The position numbers were made by a program, and so were the translations under genes. A stretch of DNA of 64,000 nt from Oscheius onirici (taxonomy: Eukaryota; Nematoda; Chromadorea; Rhabditida; Rhabditidae), in assembly GCA_932521025.1 (NCBI GenBank), contig OW051469.1, forward strand, positions 7,328,398-7,392,397, read 5' to 3'. The notes under the pieces were generated by a model. It did not search any database. It saw only the letters and a list, made by a program, of their open reading frames with translations, and was not told where the DNA came from. Of this stretch, positions 23,401-33,404 are shown in pieces (within the stretch, counting starts at the first letter, position 1; each line of letters begins with the position of its first letter).

Positions 23401-23971
23401 GCTTGGACCAGTCTCGGGAGCTTGAAAGACGGCGAATTCATACAGCGGACTCTGTATTTGGGACATTTGATTATCTATGCGCCTCGAAAAGCTGTGTTTT
23501 GACGAAAATCGAGGTTCTTACAATGAAATGATCGATTCTTTCAGTTCAACCGAGGTTGGAAGAGGTCGAGCGACGAACAAGTCTGTTGACGGCTTCACCG
23601 TTGACATGACGAAGCTTATCTCGTTCTGGCAGTCACTGTTGACGGTTCTTGACCGTAGACGAGATTCTATCAACGCTCTAGTGCTACTCGTGTCTTCATA
23701 CAACGAAATCTGGGAAGGGAATCGAATATTTTTGATCGAACTTACGGTGTAGAAGTCATCTAGCTCTTCTTCCTCATCTTCACTGCAAGAAACCCGGAAA
23801 TTTAGGGGAAGACCACAATATTTCGACCGTCTAAAGAGATTTGATCTCATTATTGCAAGAAATTTACTTTGTCGAAGGCCTAACAACCCTGGAAGCTATC
23901 CCTGTCTCGTCTTCAATCCTAATCTCGTGGCGAATCAAATCCACCAGCTCCCTTTTATCACAAAAGGCCAT
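20422..23971 (-). CDS. MAPKAP1: SIN1 / MAPKAP1, TOR complex 2 subunit
   Basis: SIN1 recruits AGC kinases (AKT/SGK) to mTORC2. Thirteen exons: 23971-23868, 23782-23746, 23709-23522, 23449-23340, 23167-23119, 23095-22913, 22869-22742, 21564-21457, 21415-21278, 21239-21120, 21084-20932, 20891-20803, 20763-20422; 582 residues. It starts MAF with an RHxIRIEDETG segment as in human SIN1. It continues with the CRIM region (GPSKKILILY, AEEDEPVDTEFPEID), an RBD-like segment, then the PH region (MVSCFRVERLHRIKP, KEDASEIMRHIL). Exons 4-6 are the weakest: the frame requires a GTTGAA donor and a 23-nt intron at 23096-23118. The 1.18 kb intron 21565-22741 holds an opposite-strand gene. It follows the CWC21 gene after 155 bp, probably as an operon. 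Confidence 0.85.
21617..21624 (+). promoter_or_regulatory. TATA box of the nested CaaX gene
   Basis: TATATAAA lies 34 bp upstream of the ATG at 21658, within the SIN1 intron. It implies an independent promoter and a very short 5' leader. Confidence 0.5.
21658..22381 (+). CDS. Lys-rich protein with C-terminal CaaX prenylation box, nested in a SIN1 intron
   Basis: Two exons (21658-21732 and 22049-22381; intron 316 nt) give 135 residues. The chain is almost entirely charged (KDKDEKKADKKDEKGKE), so probably disordered or helical. It ends KKEKKKGCCVIL: a CaaX box (CVIL; Leu at the end favours geranylgeranylation) with an adjacent Cys for possible palmitoylation and a polybasic stretch for membrane charge. 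This suggests a plasma-membrane tether like Ras/Rho tails but without a GTPase domain. A TATA box precedes it and it lies entirely in the SIN1 intron on the opposite strand. I recognise no family; a second in-frame ATG immediately follows the first. Confidence 0.75.
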
Positions 23972-24126
23972 TTCTACATTGACTTTTGCCTAAATATTCA
24001 AAAATGTTGGCTTCTGGACAAAAAAGACTGATATTTCATGTTAGTTACACGAATGGCACAAGAGCTACAGATTCAGTAGTCCAATATTTACTGGAGTATG
24101 AACATATGCTGAAACTGACAATAAGT

Positions 24127-24679
24127 CTAAATATTTGTCTTTTCCTTGATTTTTTCCATAGAACTGCCGGGAACGTAGTCTTTGGCCAAGCCAAGAGCAT
24201 CTCTCATCCTGTCACGACCCTTCTTCGCGAAATTTCTTCTGGCGTGACTGTTTTTGGTGTCCAGTTCGTCGTCGACATTCAGTTCGCCAGATTCCAGCTG
24301 GTTGAGAAGCAGTTTTCTGTAGTCCCTGACCTTTTTCTCTATTTCCTTCTCGTCAAACCCCTAAAATTGTCAAGTGAGCAAAAAAAAAATACTGGAAAAA
24401 TACCTTGTCTTCCATAAGAATCTCGAACTCAGCACACTTCAGCTCGATGGCTCTTTTGCGAGCATGTTGCAGCAAATCGTCATTCGGCTTGCGGTTTAAT
24501 TCTTCTTCCATACGGCGGAGATCTTCTTCTCCATTATATTCAATTTTTCTCTGCAAAGAAATGTGATGAAAGGAGGAAAAAGAACGAACCTTTGCAAACG
24601 CCGGATTGGCAATGTTTGTCTGGACGTAGCCATTTGTGCCGGATCCGCGAGCCGTCTGGAGACCAATGCCGTTGTACAT
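24127..24679 (-). CDS. CWC21/SRRM2-type spliceosome protein (cwf21 domain, no RS tail)
   Basis: Exons 24679-24590, 24550-24404 and 24360-24127 give 156 residues in phase. The N-terminus MYNGIGLQTARGSGTNGYVQ is the diagnostic segment that binds Prp8/Snu114 in the spliceosome. The cwf21 motif follows (RKIEYNGEEDLRRMEEELN, then ELKCAEFEILMEDKGFDEKE). Animal SRRM2 and nematode RSR-2 continue into long Ser/Arg-rich tails; this gene stops soon after GSSMEKIKEKTNI, making it yeast-Cwc21-like in length. TTTCAG lies 2 nt before the ATG. The SIN1 start is 155 bp downstream on the same strand. It could be a true short form, or a further exon may be hidden. Confidence 0.88.
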
Positions 24680-25531
24680 GGCTGAAAGCAACTGCGTTTT
24701 TTTTACTGATTTTCTCTGAAAAAAATAAAAGAGAAATCCGAAACTTTTCTTGTTAGAAGTTTAGTGTTTTTTCGCGCCTGCTTTGGAAAACATTTTGGCG
24801 GTCTATTCAAACACTGTTTTCTCAGAAAATTTATCGGTTTCCTCTTTTTCCTGTCAATTTCATCAATTTCCATTATCGACTAGCTCTTTTATACGTAAAA
24901 AGCATAACATAGGCATGCGAATTTAATGTAAAACCGTAATGATTAAAAGCTAACCTGTTCACACATTCATTGTAGTCATGAGATTGGAAGAGCCGCAAGT
25001 ATTGAAAAAGTTATTGACAGGAAGACTCCAAACTGCTACCATTAGGACCCACAAAAAGCTTTTTTGGAGGTCTTTCCTCCCATTTTTGCGTACAAGACGC
25101 AGCACGCTTACCTCGCAGGCAATTGAACTCAAGGTTTCTGATCCAAACTCTTTCAGTTTTTGTCCCAAATGCAACATTTTATGCCTTTTTTCGTTTCTTC
25201 AAACTTTTTCCTGTACTGTATATCGTCCAGGAAGGCTACTGTCGAAAGGAAGTTACTTTCAAGCGTAAAACCATCGCTACAATTGTGGAATGTCCTCGGA
25301 ATTCTTTCCGAGTATCTGTATTCATTGTTCTTCTGTCTCGGCGATACTGCCTTAGTCATCTGCTAGCTGACTGGTCTCTCCCGTCGTTCGACGGCCAGCC
25401 ACAAACATTCGCGCACGGCTTTGTTTTCCCTCCTCCTTATGTATCCAGCTCGTCGGAGTATACGGCGCGAGACTCCTCAGATCTCCTCTCGCTTCCTCAT
25501 ATCACCTATCATCTCCAATATTTCCAGGTAT
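24680..25531. other. Divergent intergenic region, CWC21 / CIP2A
   Basis: About 850 bp between divergent starts; it must hold both promoters. The + strand ORF 25123-25629 overlaps CIP2A exon 1 in another frame and has no domain. TTTCCAG precedes the CIP2A ATG by 4 nt. Confidence 0.55.
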
Positions 25532-28500
25532 ATGAACCCGGCCGGCGTGGACGGGTACCTCTCCAGAGCAGCCAGTGCCGCTGCCCGCTATGTGGCTCAA
25601 ATCAACTCGGAAACTGTCAGCTACCTTGAAGACGCCGTCCTGGTTCGTTTTTTAGCGAATATCTCAAGGAAATTTGAAATTTAGAACCTGCTACGATGCA
25701 CATCAAGTGTCGAGCCAACTGCCAGGCTATCAGTCTCGTCGCCCCAAGTCTCGGAATTTCTCTTCTATGCCAACGACATCCTCATCAACGAGAAGACGTC
25801 CCACACTACAAGGAGCAAAATCAACCGTCTATTGTACAGTTTGAGTGAGTTTCTGGGCTCTTTGATAAGATACGGGCTTATCTGGTAGGTCTGATTTGCA
25901 TACCAATGTGCCTGGAAACTTTTATGGCGGCCTTTGAGAAAGACTTGAGGAGAAATACGGAATTACTATCCAAATAAAGGATTTCAGGCTACTACAATGT
26001 CTCCATACGACGATATATGGCCAATGATCTCAGGATGTGCAATTCGGTCTTTTCCTGCTTACGATTGTCAATACAGGACCAACTCGGGCCACAGAGCATG
26101 CTGGACATACTCAGGTTACTACAAGTACGTTTTTGGTAGATTTCGAGGTCAGACTCTTTAGCCGGATCAGGAACAACGAGACACAAGCGGTTGGATTTGT
26201 TGCCTGTTGGAAGTGGAGGGAAATAGAAAAAAACTGCACCTCACAAGCCGTTCATACTTTGTAGAAAGCTGATTTACTGAAAATATTAAGGAAACAGCCG
26301 TTTTTGACTATAATCAATGTCGCCTTTCGTTTAAAAAAGATAAAAGTATAGCGAACTGATAAAAAAAGATAAAAGTATAGCGAAGCGGCTACGCCTAAAA
26401 TTATGGTCACTCGTAAAGAACATATCGTAACTGGAGAGTAACGGCTGGCTGTAAAATTGAAGCAAGAAAAACCCCGAATACTTTGGCTAAGAACGTACTC
26501 TAGTCTTTCCCAGACTTGCTCTATTATTTGTTGACTGTTATTTTTAACCAGACATCTTGCAGGTTCTCACCTACGATCCCACAGTCCAGCTGGGTCCTTG
26601 GACTGATCCTCTTCTCTCTTTCATAATGCAGGAAATGTTAGTTTCCTCCCCTTTTCTAGTTTTTAAGCATAACAAATTTCAGTAATAAGGACGTGGAACA
26701 GGAATGGCTCGGACCCTGTATGGCCATCCTGTGCAATCTCGTCTGTCGGACCAAGTCCGTCTGCAAGCGGATGCAGAAATCGTCTCAATTCAAGAAGCTC
26801 TACAAAAAATTTTATACCTTTTTCGGCCACGACGAGCGGATAGTCGTCATATCGACGCTGGTCATTGTTGGCTATCTGGACGAGAAGCTCAGGAACTGTG
26901 TATGTTCTATTTTTTACTTTTATATTAAAAACCCCAGGTTTTCAATCCGCGGAACATGAAAGACACGTTTCTCTGCGTCTTCAACATCGTCATCTACGGC
27001 GATAGTTCATGCGTCATGACGCGTCATATCGCCTGCGATTTCCTGAAAAGACTCGTCGTTTCCGAGCAAAATGGGGTAAGAATCTTTTGTAACACTAAAA
27101 AGGCCACAAATTTCAGCTCTCATCAGTCCCCGTGATCACGGAATATGGCGACGAACTGACCAGCTATCCCTATTTTACCGAGAAAATTCAACGAGTCGCC
27201 GAGCTGTTTGTCTCGCTGGACCCGAGAATTGAGGAATCTGCAAAAGTAGGCGTGTTATTTGTCTAGAAACCACATTTTTAGCTCTACGACGTCCTTTTGG
27301 CCTTCTGCTCCCTGCCACAGCTCGTCTCTCCCGTCTCTTCAGCAATCGTTAGCCTTTTTTTAGGTCGTTTACTAAAAGGAAACCCCAGGTATTATGTGAG
27401 CCGACGGCAGATCGTCTAACGACGCCGATGATGGGAATCATGGGTACGGCGGCTATGACTCCAGAAGAGGCAATTGATCCGGCCATTCCGATCAAGGCAC
27501 TGGCTCTCTTGAGATATCTTTGCAAGGTCAGATTATTTCGTTTTTGAGCCTTTTTCGATTTTAAAAAAGGAGCAACCAAGTAGACTCTTTGTTGACATAA
27601 CAAACACATTTTCTGTTCTGCGCAAAACTAAATTATTTTGAAAGTAATTACTGCGACTAAAAAAACTAAAAGCAGTTTTGTAAACACAAAGATAATTTTA
27701 CAAAAACTAATTACCGAAACAAACTTTTGAATAGAAAATGCGAGTATATAAAAGTGTTACATAACATCAAAGTTTTATCTAAACAAGAGGTTCCTATGAC
27801 AGAAGTTTGCAGGGGCAGAACTACAAGGGTCCGGAAGTTTGTTTTCCAGTAGTTGGCTGTTTTATAAACTGGCAAAAAGATTATACTGTCTGTTATCTTT
27901 ACTCAAAATTCCTTCAAACAGCTGTAAATCGAGAGAGTTAGTTGTTTTGTTGTTGTCAGTCTAGGAACGACTAAAACAGAATACATTAAGGGAAAACTGT
28001 TTTGCTCAGTGAAACTGGACGTTTCCTTAATTCGCTCTTTAAATTTTTAAAATTTAATGCGAGAACGGCATGTTTACTTCAGCATAGCACTGTTTGAATG
28101 GCTATAATCCTTCTTGCTATTCCTTCCCATCCGTTCTTAATCAAAAAAGCTCCAATTTTCAGGAAATGACCGACACAAGCCAGCCCATAGCGGACAAGCT
28201 ATCCGACCGGCAGTTACTAGCATTAATCGGTCAGTTCTATTGTTCCCAAAACCAACGTGTACCGTAGAAATTGCGATAAAGACGACGGTCGACACGGCCT
28301 ATCCTGAAGCCACACATCAGTGCCAGCGGATAGTGGCCGGGCTGCGACTAGCCGAAGGTTTTTTTGGCCTTTTTACCCTGAAACTTTTAAAAGTTAAGCC
28401 GTCTCTCACGACGAGGAATTCCGCAACTTTCACCTGATACAGTCGGCGACGGCCCAGCTCTGCTCCCACATCCTCGAATTCCAATTTTCGAGCAATCCCA

Positions 28501-30905
28501 TAGTGATACAGATGGCCAAGCCGCCGACGCAGCGTTTCGAAAAAGTCTCCGACTGGAGGTACTCTTAGTTTTTTACTGCAAATTTTAACTTTTTCAGCAT
28601 TCACGGAGTCTCGATCGTTCTACAAGTAATCAAGCTGCTTGCGGCGTTAAAAGACTTTTCAAAACCGCACAAATTACAATACTGGACGACGTTAAAGGTA
28701 TGTCTTGTATTTTAAAGAAGACCAATGTATATACTTCAGGACGAGAGAATAATCCCCTTCATAGCGTACGCCATCTCGTACGGAGACCACGACATGGTCC
28801 ACGATTCGCTTCATCTATACACACACTGCGTGCAAATTCAGGAATTCAAGAGCAAATGGTGCGTTCTTTTTCACAATAATATTCCCCTTCCGACGTGTAA
28901 GGAATGTGTCCGTGCCAATGCAAAACTGAGCACTATTTACGGTGTATTTTAGTCGTGAAGTTACTGTAGTTTTCGTTGTTCTATAGTTATGTTACTTTTT
29001 GTCCTGATCGTCATTCGAGTTTGGATGCATCTCAAAGACTTTCGAACAGTTTGGACAGAAAATACTAGTTTTCTTCAAAAACACTAACAAAAACAGTCTC
29101 GAGTGAGAATCGTTTTGACCACCGTGTCCTCCCTTTGTTCCTCTTATTTGCTCTCTATCTTACAGGCTCGGCGATCTTGTTGCCAGCTGTGTGATTGCCA
29201 AGCGATGTCAAGTAGTCGATACTCGACCGGCTTCCTGTTCAACCAAACGAAAATCGTCGCCAGAAATGATGGAGACTTCGGATTGTCGAAGTCCGGAGCC
29301 GTTCAACGGTCATCCCATGTCACAAGGAGACGCGAAAAGTGTCAACGAGCTGCTCGAGAAGATTCGAGGTGGAATGGAGGTTTTTAAGATCTTAAATTTA
29401 AAAAACACGTTGTTTTCAGATAAAAGACGTAAAAATGTCGGAAATCCTGGCCACCTACGAAAAGAAAATACTTTTACTACAGGTATTGTCTTTTTTCTTT
29501 TTTTAATTAAAATCTCATAGGAGCGAGAAAAAGAGCTGGAACGGGTGCTGCAGTCGACGGAACGACTCCGCCAGACGAGGACAGAAATCGGAAGAAGCAG
29601 CGAAGTCGATCTGACCAGAATTCGAGTCCTCGTCCAGGAAAATGAGCAGCTGCGCGATTCGACGGCCAAACTAGAGGCCGATTTGGAGCTGACGAGAAGG
29701 GTTTCCACTGAGAGAGCAGCGGAACTCAGAGCAGAGTATGTTTTTTTTATTTGAGCAAAACAAGTTGTCGGTTAACGTCTGTTCATTTGGATGCAGGAGA
29801 TACGTGTGGCTTTAAACATCTCAGAACGAGTAAAATACAGTTGTGGTGTCACCCTTTTGAAAATGAATCGGCAATAATCTGCGTTTTTACTAACAACCTG
29901 TAAATATTCGCACGAAAAAAACCAGTCAATATGCTGAATGGTTGTCTTATTCTTACTCCATTTTTAGGACGACCTTCCTGCGAGACCAGAAAAATAACCT
30001 GGAAAATGAGCTGAGCTCACAGCGACGACAGACGACGGAGGCCCAGAATCGACATGAAGAGGAGAAGAAGATTATCAATCAGGACTGGTCGACCAAATAT
30101 TACAATCTGAAGACGGAAGCCGAGACCTCGAGACGAGTAGCCGACGAGAAATTAGCTCAAATGAGCAAAGAGTAGGGATTTTTATTGTTTTGTTACCTAA
30201 AATGGGTTCAGATTACAAATGGTCAAGCTGGAGAGAGACGATCTAAACAACGAGATAGTACAAGAACGGGAGGTCGTTCTCAAAGCGCGACAGCATGCGG
30301 AGGAGCAGAAGAAACGTCTAGAAATGTTAGTTTCTTTTTTTCAGATTAAAGTATGAGAAAATAGTAACTTCTGAGGATTACTGTAGCGTCAAAAGAGCCG
30401 TTTTGTCATTCAAGTTCCCTCACATTGTTCCGGTTAAGTTGAACGGCTAAAGAGCAAAGAAATACGTCCAGATGACGGTTTTCTGTGTTCGGTTACCATT
30501 GCAAAAAATACGGTAATTCAATCCTCTTGTGTGAAGCAAAAAAATCTCACTGTGAAATACGCTGCTAATTTCGCAGAATGCAAGAGAAAATCTTGTTTAG
30601 TTGGAGAAAGCGTTCCTTCTGCTTCATTTTCACAAAAAAAGCTCAATTTCAGAGCCTCACATACACTGACAGAGAAGAGTCGCGAAAATGCCGAGTTATT
30701 ACGCCGGATAGGAGATCTCGAGGCCGATGTCGGCAAGCTGCGACAGCAGTACGATTTGGAAAAGAATCGGTGGAGCCAGGAGAACAGCCGACTCGACGGC
30801 GAGCTTCAGAATCTGCGAAATCGCGACCAAAAGACCCAGGCTGACTTGGACAAGATGAAACGACTTCGCGAAGAAATGCTCCAACTGGCCCAAGGCTACA
30901 GCTAA
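25532..30905 (+). CDS. CIP2A: CIP2A (cancerous inhibitor of PP2A) homologue
   Basis: Twenty exons in phase: 25532-25642, 25685-25844, 25988-26124, 26563-26636, 26683-26899, 26938-27075, 27117-27245, 27282-27347, 27389-27526, 28163-28229, 28268-28357, 28399-28558, 28598-28697, 28740-28858, 29166-29379, 29420-29482, 29521-29735, 29968-30171, 30212-30325 and 30653-30905. They give 922 residues (human 905). An armadillo-like N-terminal half is followed by a long C-terminal coiled-coil (about 640-922). Matches to CIP2A include the LTYDP...PLLSFI block, the segment around VFNPRNMKDTFLCVFNIV, LLAFCSLPQL, and the start of the coiled-coil. In vertebrates CIP2A dimerises, binds PP2A B56 and acts with TOPBP1 at mitotic DNA breaks; function here is inferred from homology. 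Confidence 0.85.
26330..26389 (+). repeat. Two direct copies of a 23-bp word in a CIP2A intron
   Basis: AAAAAAGATAAAAGTATAGCGAA occurs twice, about 33 bp apart, in the 438-nt intron 26125-26562. It is probably a local duplication; no function seen. Confidence 0.5.
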
Positions 30906-31216
30906 AAGAATCTCAACTTGTAACTTTTTTTATTGTCCCATATATTCGCAAACGGGTTACTCGTATATACCTTTGTAGCATGCCTCAGTAGTAAATTGTA
31001 CATTTTAAGAACTCGCAGCTTCTGCGCAAGGAGTGGATGATGGGGATACTTCTCGACAGGAACTGAAAAGGAAAAGATTGTGAAAGGAAGTTGGTTCTCT
31101 GTGAATTGAAAAGTCGCGGGAAGACCATTTTTAGCATAAGACGTGAAGATTCCTTCGCTTAATTTCACAAACTTTCTACGTCCTGGCATTATTGTTAACC
31201 CTACAAAATATACTTA

Positions 31217-32221
31217 CTAAGTGATGAGAGAAGAGAAAAATGCTCCTAGAAGATTGGCCAGCGGTGGAAGATAGAAAGAAGAGGCCGGAGGAGCTCGAGC
31301 CAAGAAAATTGAATGGACTACGGTAGAAGACAAGGAGAGAGCGATGTTACAAGCTGGACCGATCAGAGGCACGGAAATCAAGGAGATTAGAGCCTGAGAA
31401 GTGAACTTTTTACACTTTTAGATATGAACGAACCCAGACGGAAGGAGTGACCATGGACTGCTCGAAGGTGTCGTCTTCTTGACGAAGATGTATAACGCAG
31501 AAGACGGAAACGAGGATAGCTTCCAGTAGGAAACCCTGAACAGTTTGGTCTCTCACAATCAGTAGATTTAGCTCTCTGGAAGCATCTGTCAGTAACTTTT
31601 TCTTTCGTTCGAAAATAGAGCCGTTAAAATTGCAGTACCCCGGAATTCGGTTGTTTGTCATGGTAATGAATAGGTACCTGAAGTCTTGAAAGCTTTCCCT
31701 CTCCGTGACTCTTGACAATCTCCAGTGGCAGGTAACTATCTTCAAAGACTACCGATGAGACTAAGAGAAAATGAGCCGAGGATCCAATGAAAGCTCCGAA
31801 GAACTGGACGCAGATGTAGCAGAAACACTGGATACCAGAGATACGACCATGGACAGTGTGAGTGACAGAGATGGCTACAGAACTAGTTACTCGAAATTGA
31901 ACTAACAGTACCTGGATTCAAATGAGCGCCACTGATCTTCTGAATGAGAGACTGAGCGGTTAGAAGAGAGAGTGCACAGCCGATGGCATACTGTAGCTGG
32001 TCGAGAGGAATATGAGCAGCGAAGCCGGCTGGAAATGAATTTGTCTAGACAATGAAAGTAACAGAAAACTCACTGAAGAAGCTGAAAACGGCCGATCCGA
32101 GAAGTTCAGCAATACAGGGCCGTACAAGGTGATTGTGGAAGGCCACAGCCGGCTGCATTTCGGCAGACCCGTCCGGGGTTACCAGGGAAACGAGGGCACA
32201 ATGTCGGGGGCCGGCTGGCAT
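31217..32221 (-). CDS. Divergent aquaporin (AQP11/12-like)
   Basis: Five exons: 32221-32074, 32028-31912, 31889-31737, 31585-31416 and 31393-31217; about 254 residues with several hydrophobic helices. The first half contains the aquaporin signature SGAHLNP, followed by a helix ending QFFGAFIGSSA. The second constriction motif is degenerate, GPACN in place of NPA. Unorthodox motifs are typical of the AQP11/12 superaquaporin group. The second intron, 31890-31911, is just 22 nt yet needed by both frame and homology, since read-through hits a stop. The donor of exon 3 is uncertain, as several weak GTs are available; the phase points to 31737. Start could be 32221 or the in-frame ATG at 32158. It is convergent with CIP2A, 311 bp away. 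Confidence 0.75.
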
Positions 32222-33404
32222 CCGGAAACCGCATAGGTAATTCGATCTTTCGCTATCAGTGCGGAAAATGATTTAGAGAATATTGGAAGACTGATTTATG
32301 GTCTTACTTTATGTTTGTGAGATCAGAAGTTGCTGGACTAATGAGGCTATAGAAAAAAGGGTGATCGGACTTTGACCATCCTTCATAGTCATATGGTACT
32401 CGGTATTGAGAGTCAGACAGAGAATGTGAGTAGTTTTGACGTAAAAGTCTTTCTTGTCTAGAAGAGACAGAAAACTTCAAGTACTGGAAGAGAAAGAGTT
32501 ACTTGGTCGATCGGTGTAGATGATGCTGTAACCTCTACAACTACTAATTGTTAAAGAGCAACATGGGGAGAATCTACTGTTATCTGAATGAGAGACCAAT
32601 TGCTTTCGAACTGTTAGAACATGCAAAATCTTGTTGGCATTCGGAGAAACAGTCATCAGTGTCTTCTTCCGGCTAGCATCCTCGTCTTTAGTAACGATCC
32701 GAGAAAGCGGAAAGTTGAGTTTATTGGTACATTTATCACTATAGCCGAACCGACTCTTGGCTCAAACGAGTTATCAACAAGTAAAGACACGTTTTATCTG
32801 GCTTTCAGTTCTGAAGCTTCTAGATATCTGTTACCTTGCTGTGCCCCTGATTTTGCATAAATCGGTAACATAACGAGTTCTGTAGTTAACGCGAACCAAT
32901 TGTACCAGTAGAATTTATGCGAGGTGCAGCCTGTACCACTAGGAGCCAAAAGTTCAAAAGTTTTACGTGTTAATCGAAACTGTTCCGGCAAAAGCGATTA
33001 TTTTGAGTAACAGAACAGTTTTCCTCCCTATACTAACTATTTCCTTTTCTGCTCTGTATGTTTATGTTGTTCCCTGGCTTCATACACAAAAAGACAAATC
33101 CAAAACGATCTGGAACTTTCTCTCTGCCCATCTTCCAGCTGTTCTTCCCTAAATTAGAGTCTTCCCAAATGCGATCAGAGCGTCTCTCATTGCGAAAAGA
33201 GAGGACGAGTGATATTGGAGGGGCGGTGCCCCCGGACGGAGCCACTCGGGCCCCTTCCAACCATCTCACCGCTCGTCTACTGATCATTCGATCTTCTCCA
33301 GAGCCTGAGTTAGGCTATTTACTGAGACTCTCACTAACACATGTTTTCTCCGCTCCCTTCCCTTTAAAAGCGCCACTGTTCTCTTATTCAGTCTACGATT
33401 GCAG
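32222..33404. other. Divergent intergenic region, aquaporin / GPCR
   Basis: No supported exon. A TTTAAAAG at 33362-33369 lies about 40 bp upstream of the GPCR ATG and could act as a TATA-like element. GATTGCAG abuts that ATG. Confidence 0.5.

Noticed and set aside
25123-25629. 168-codon plus-strand ORF upstream of CIP2A
   Set aside because: Overlaps CIP2A exon 1 in another frame; no domain and no splice partner.
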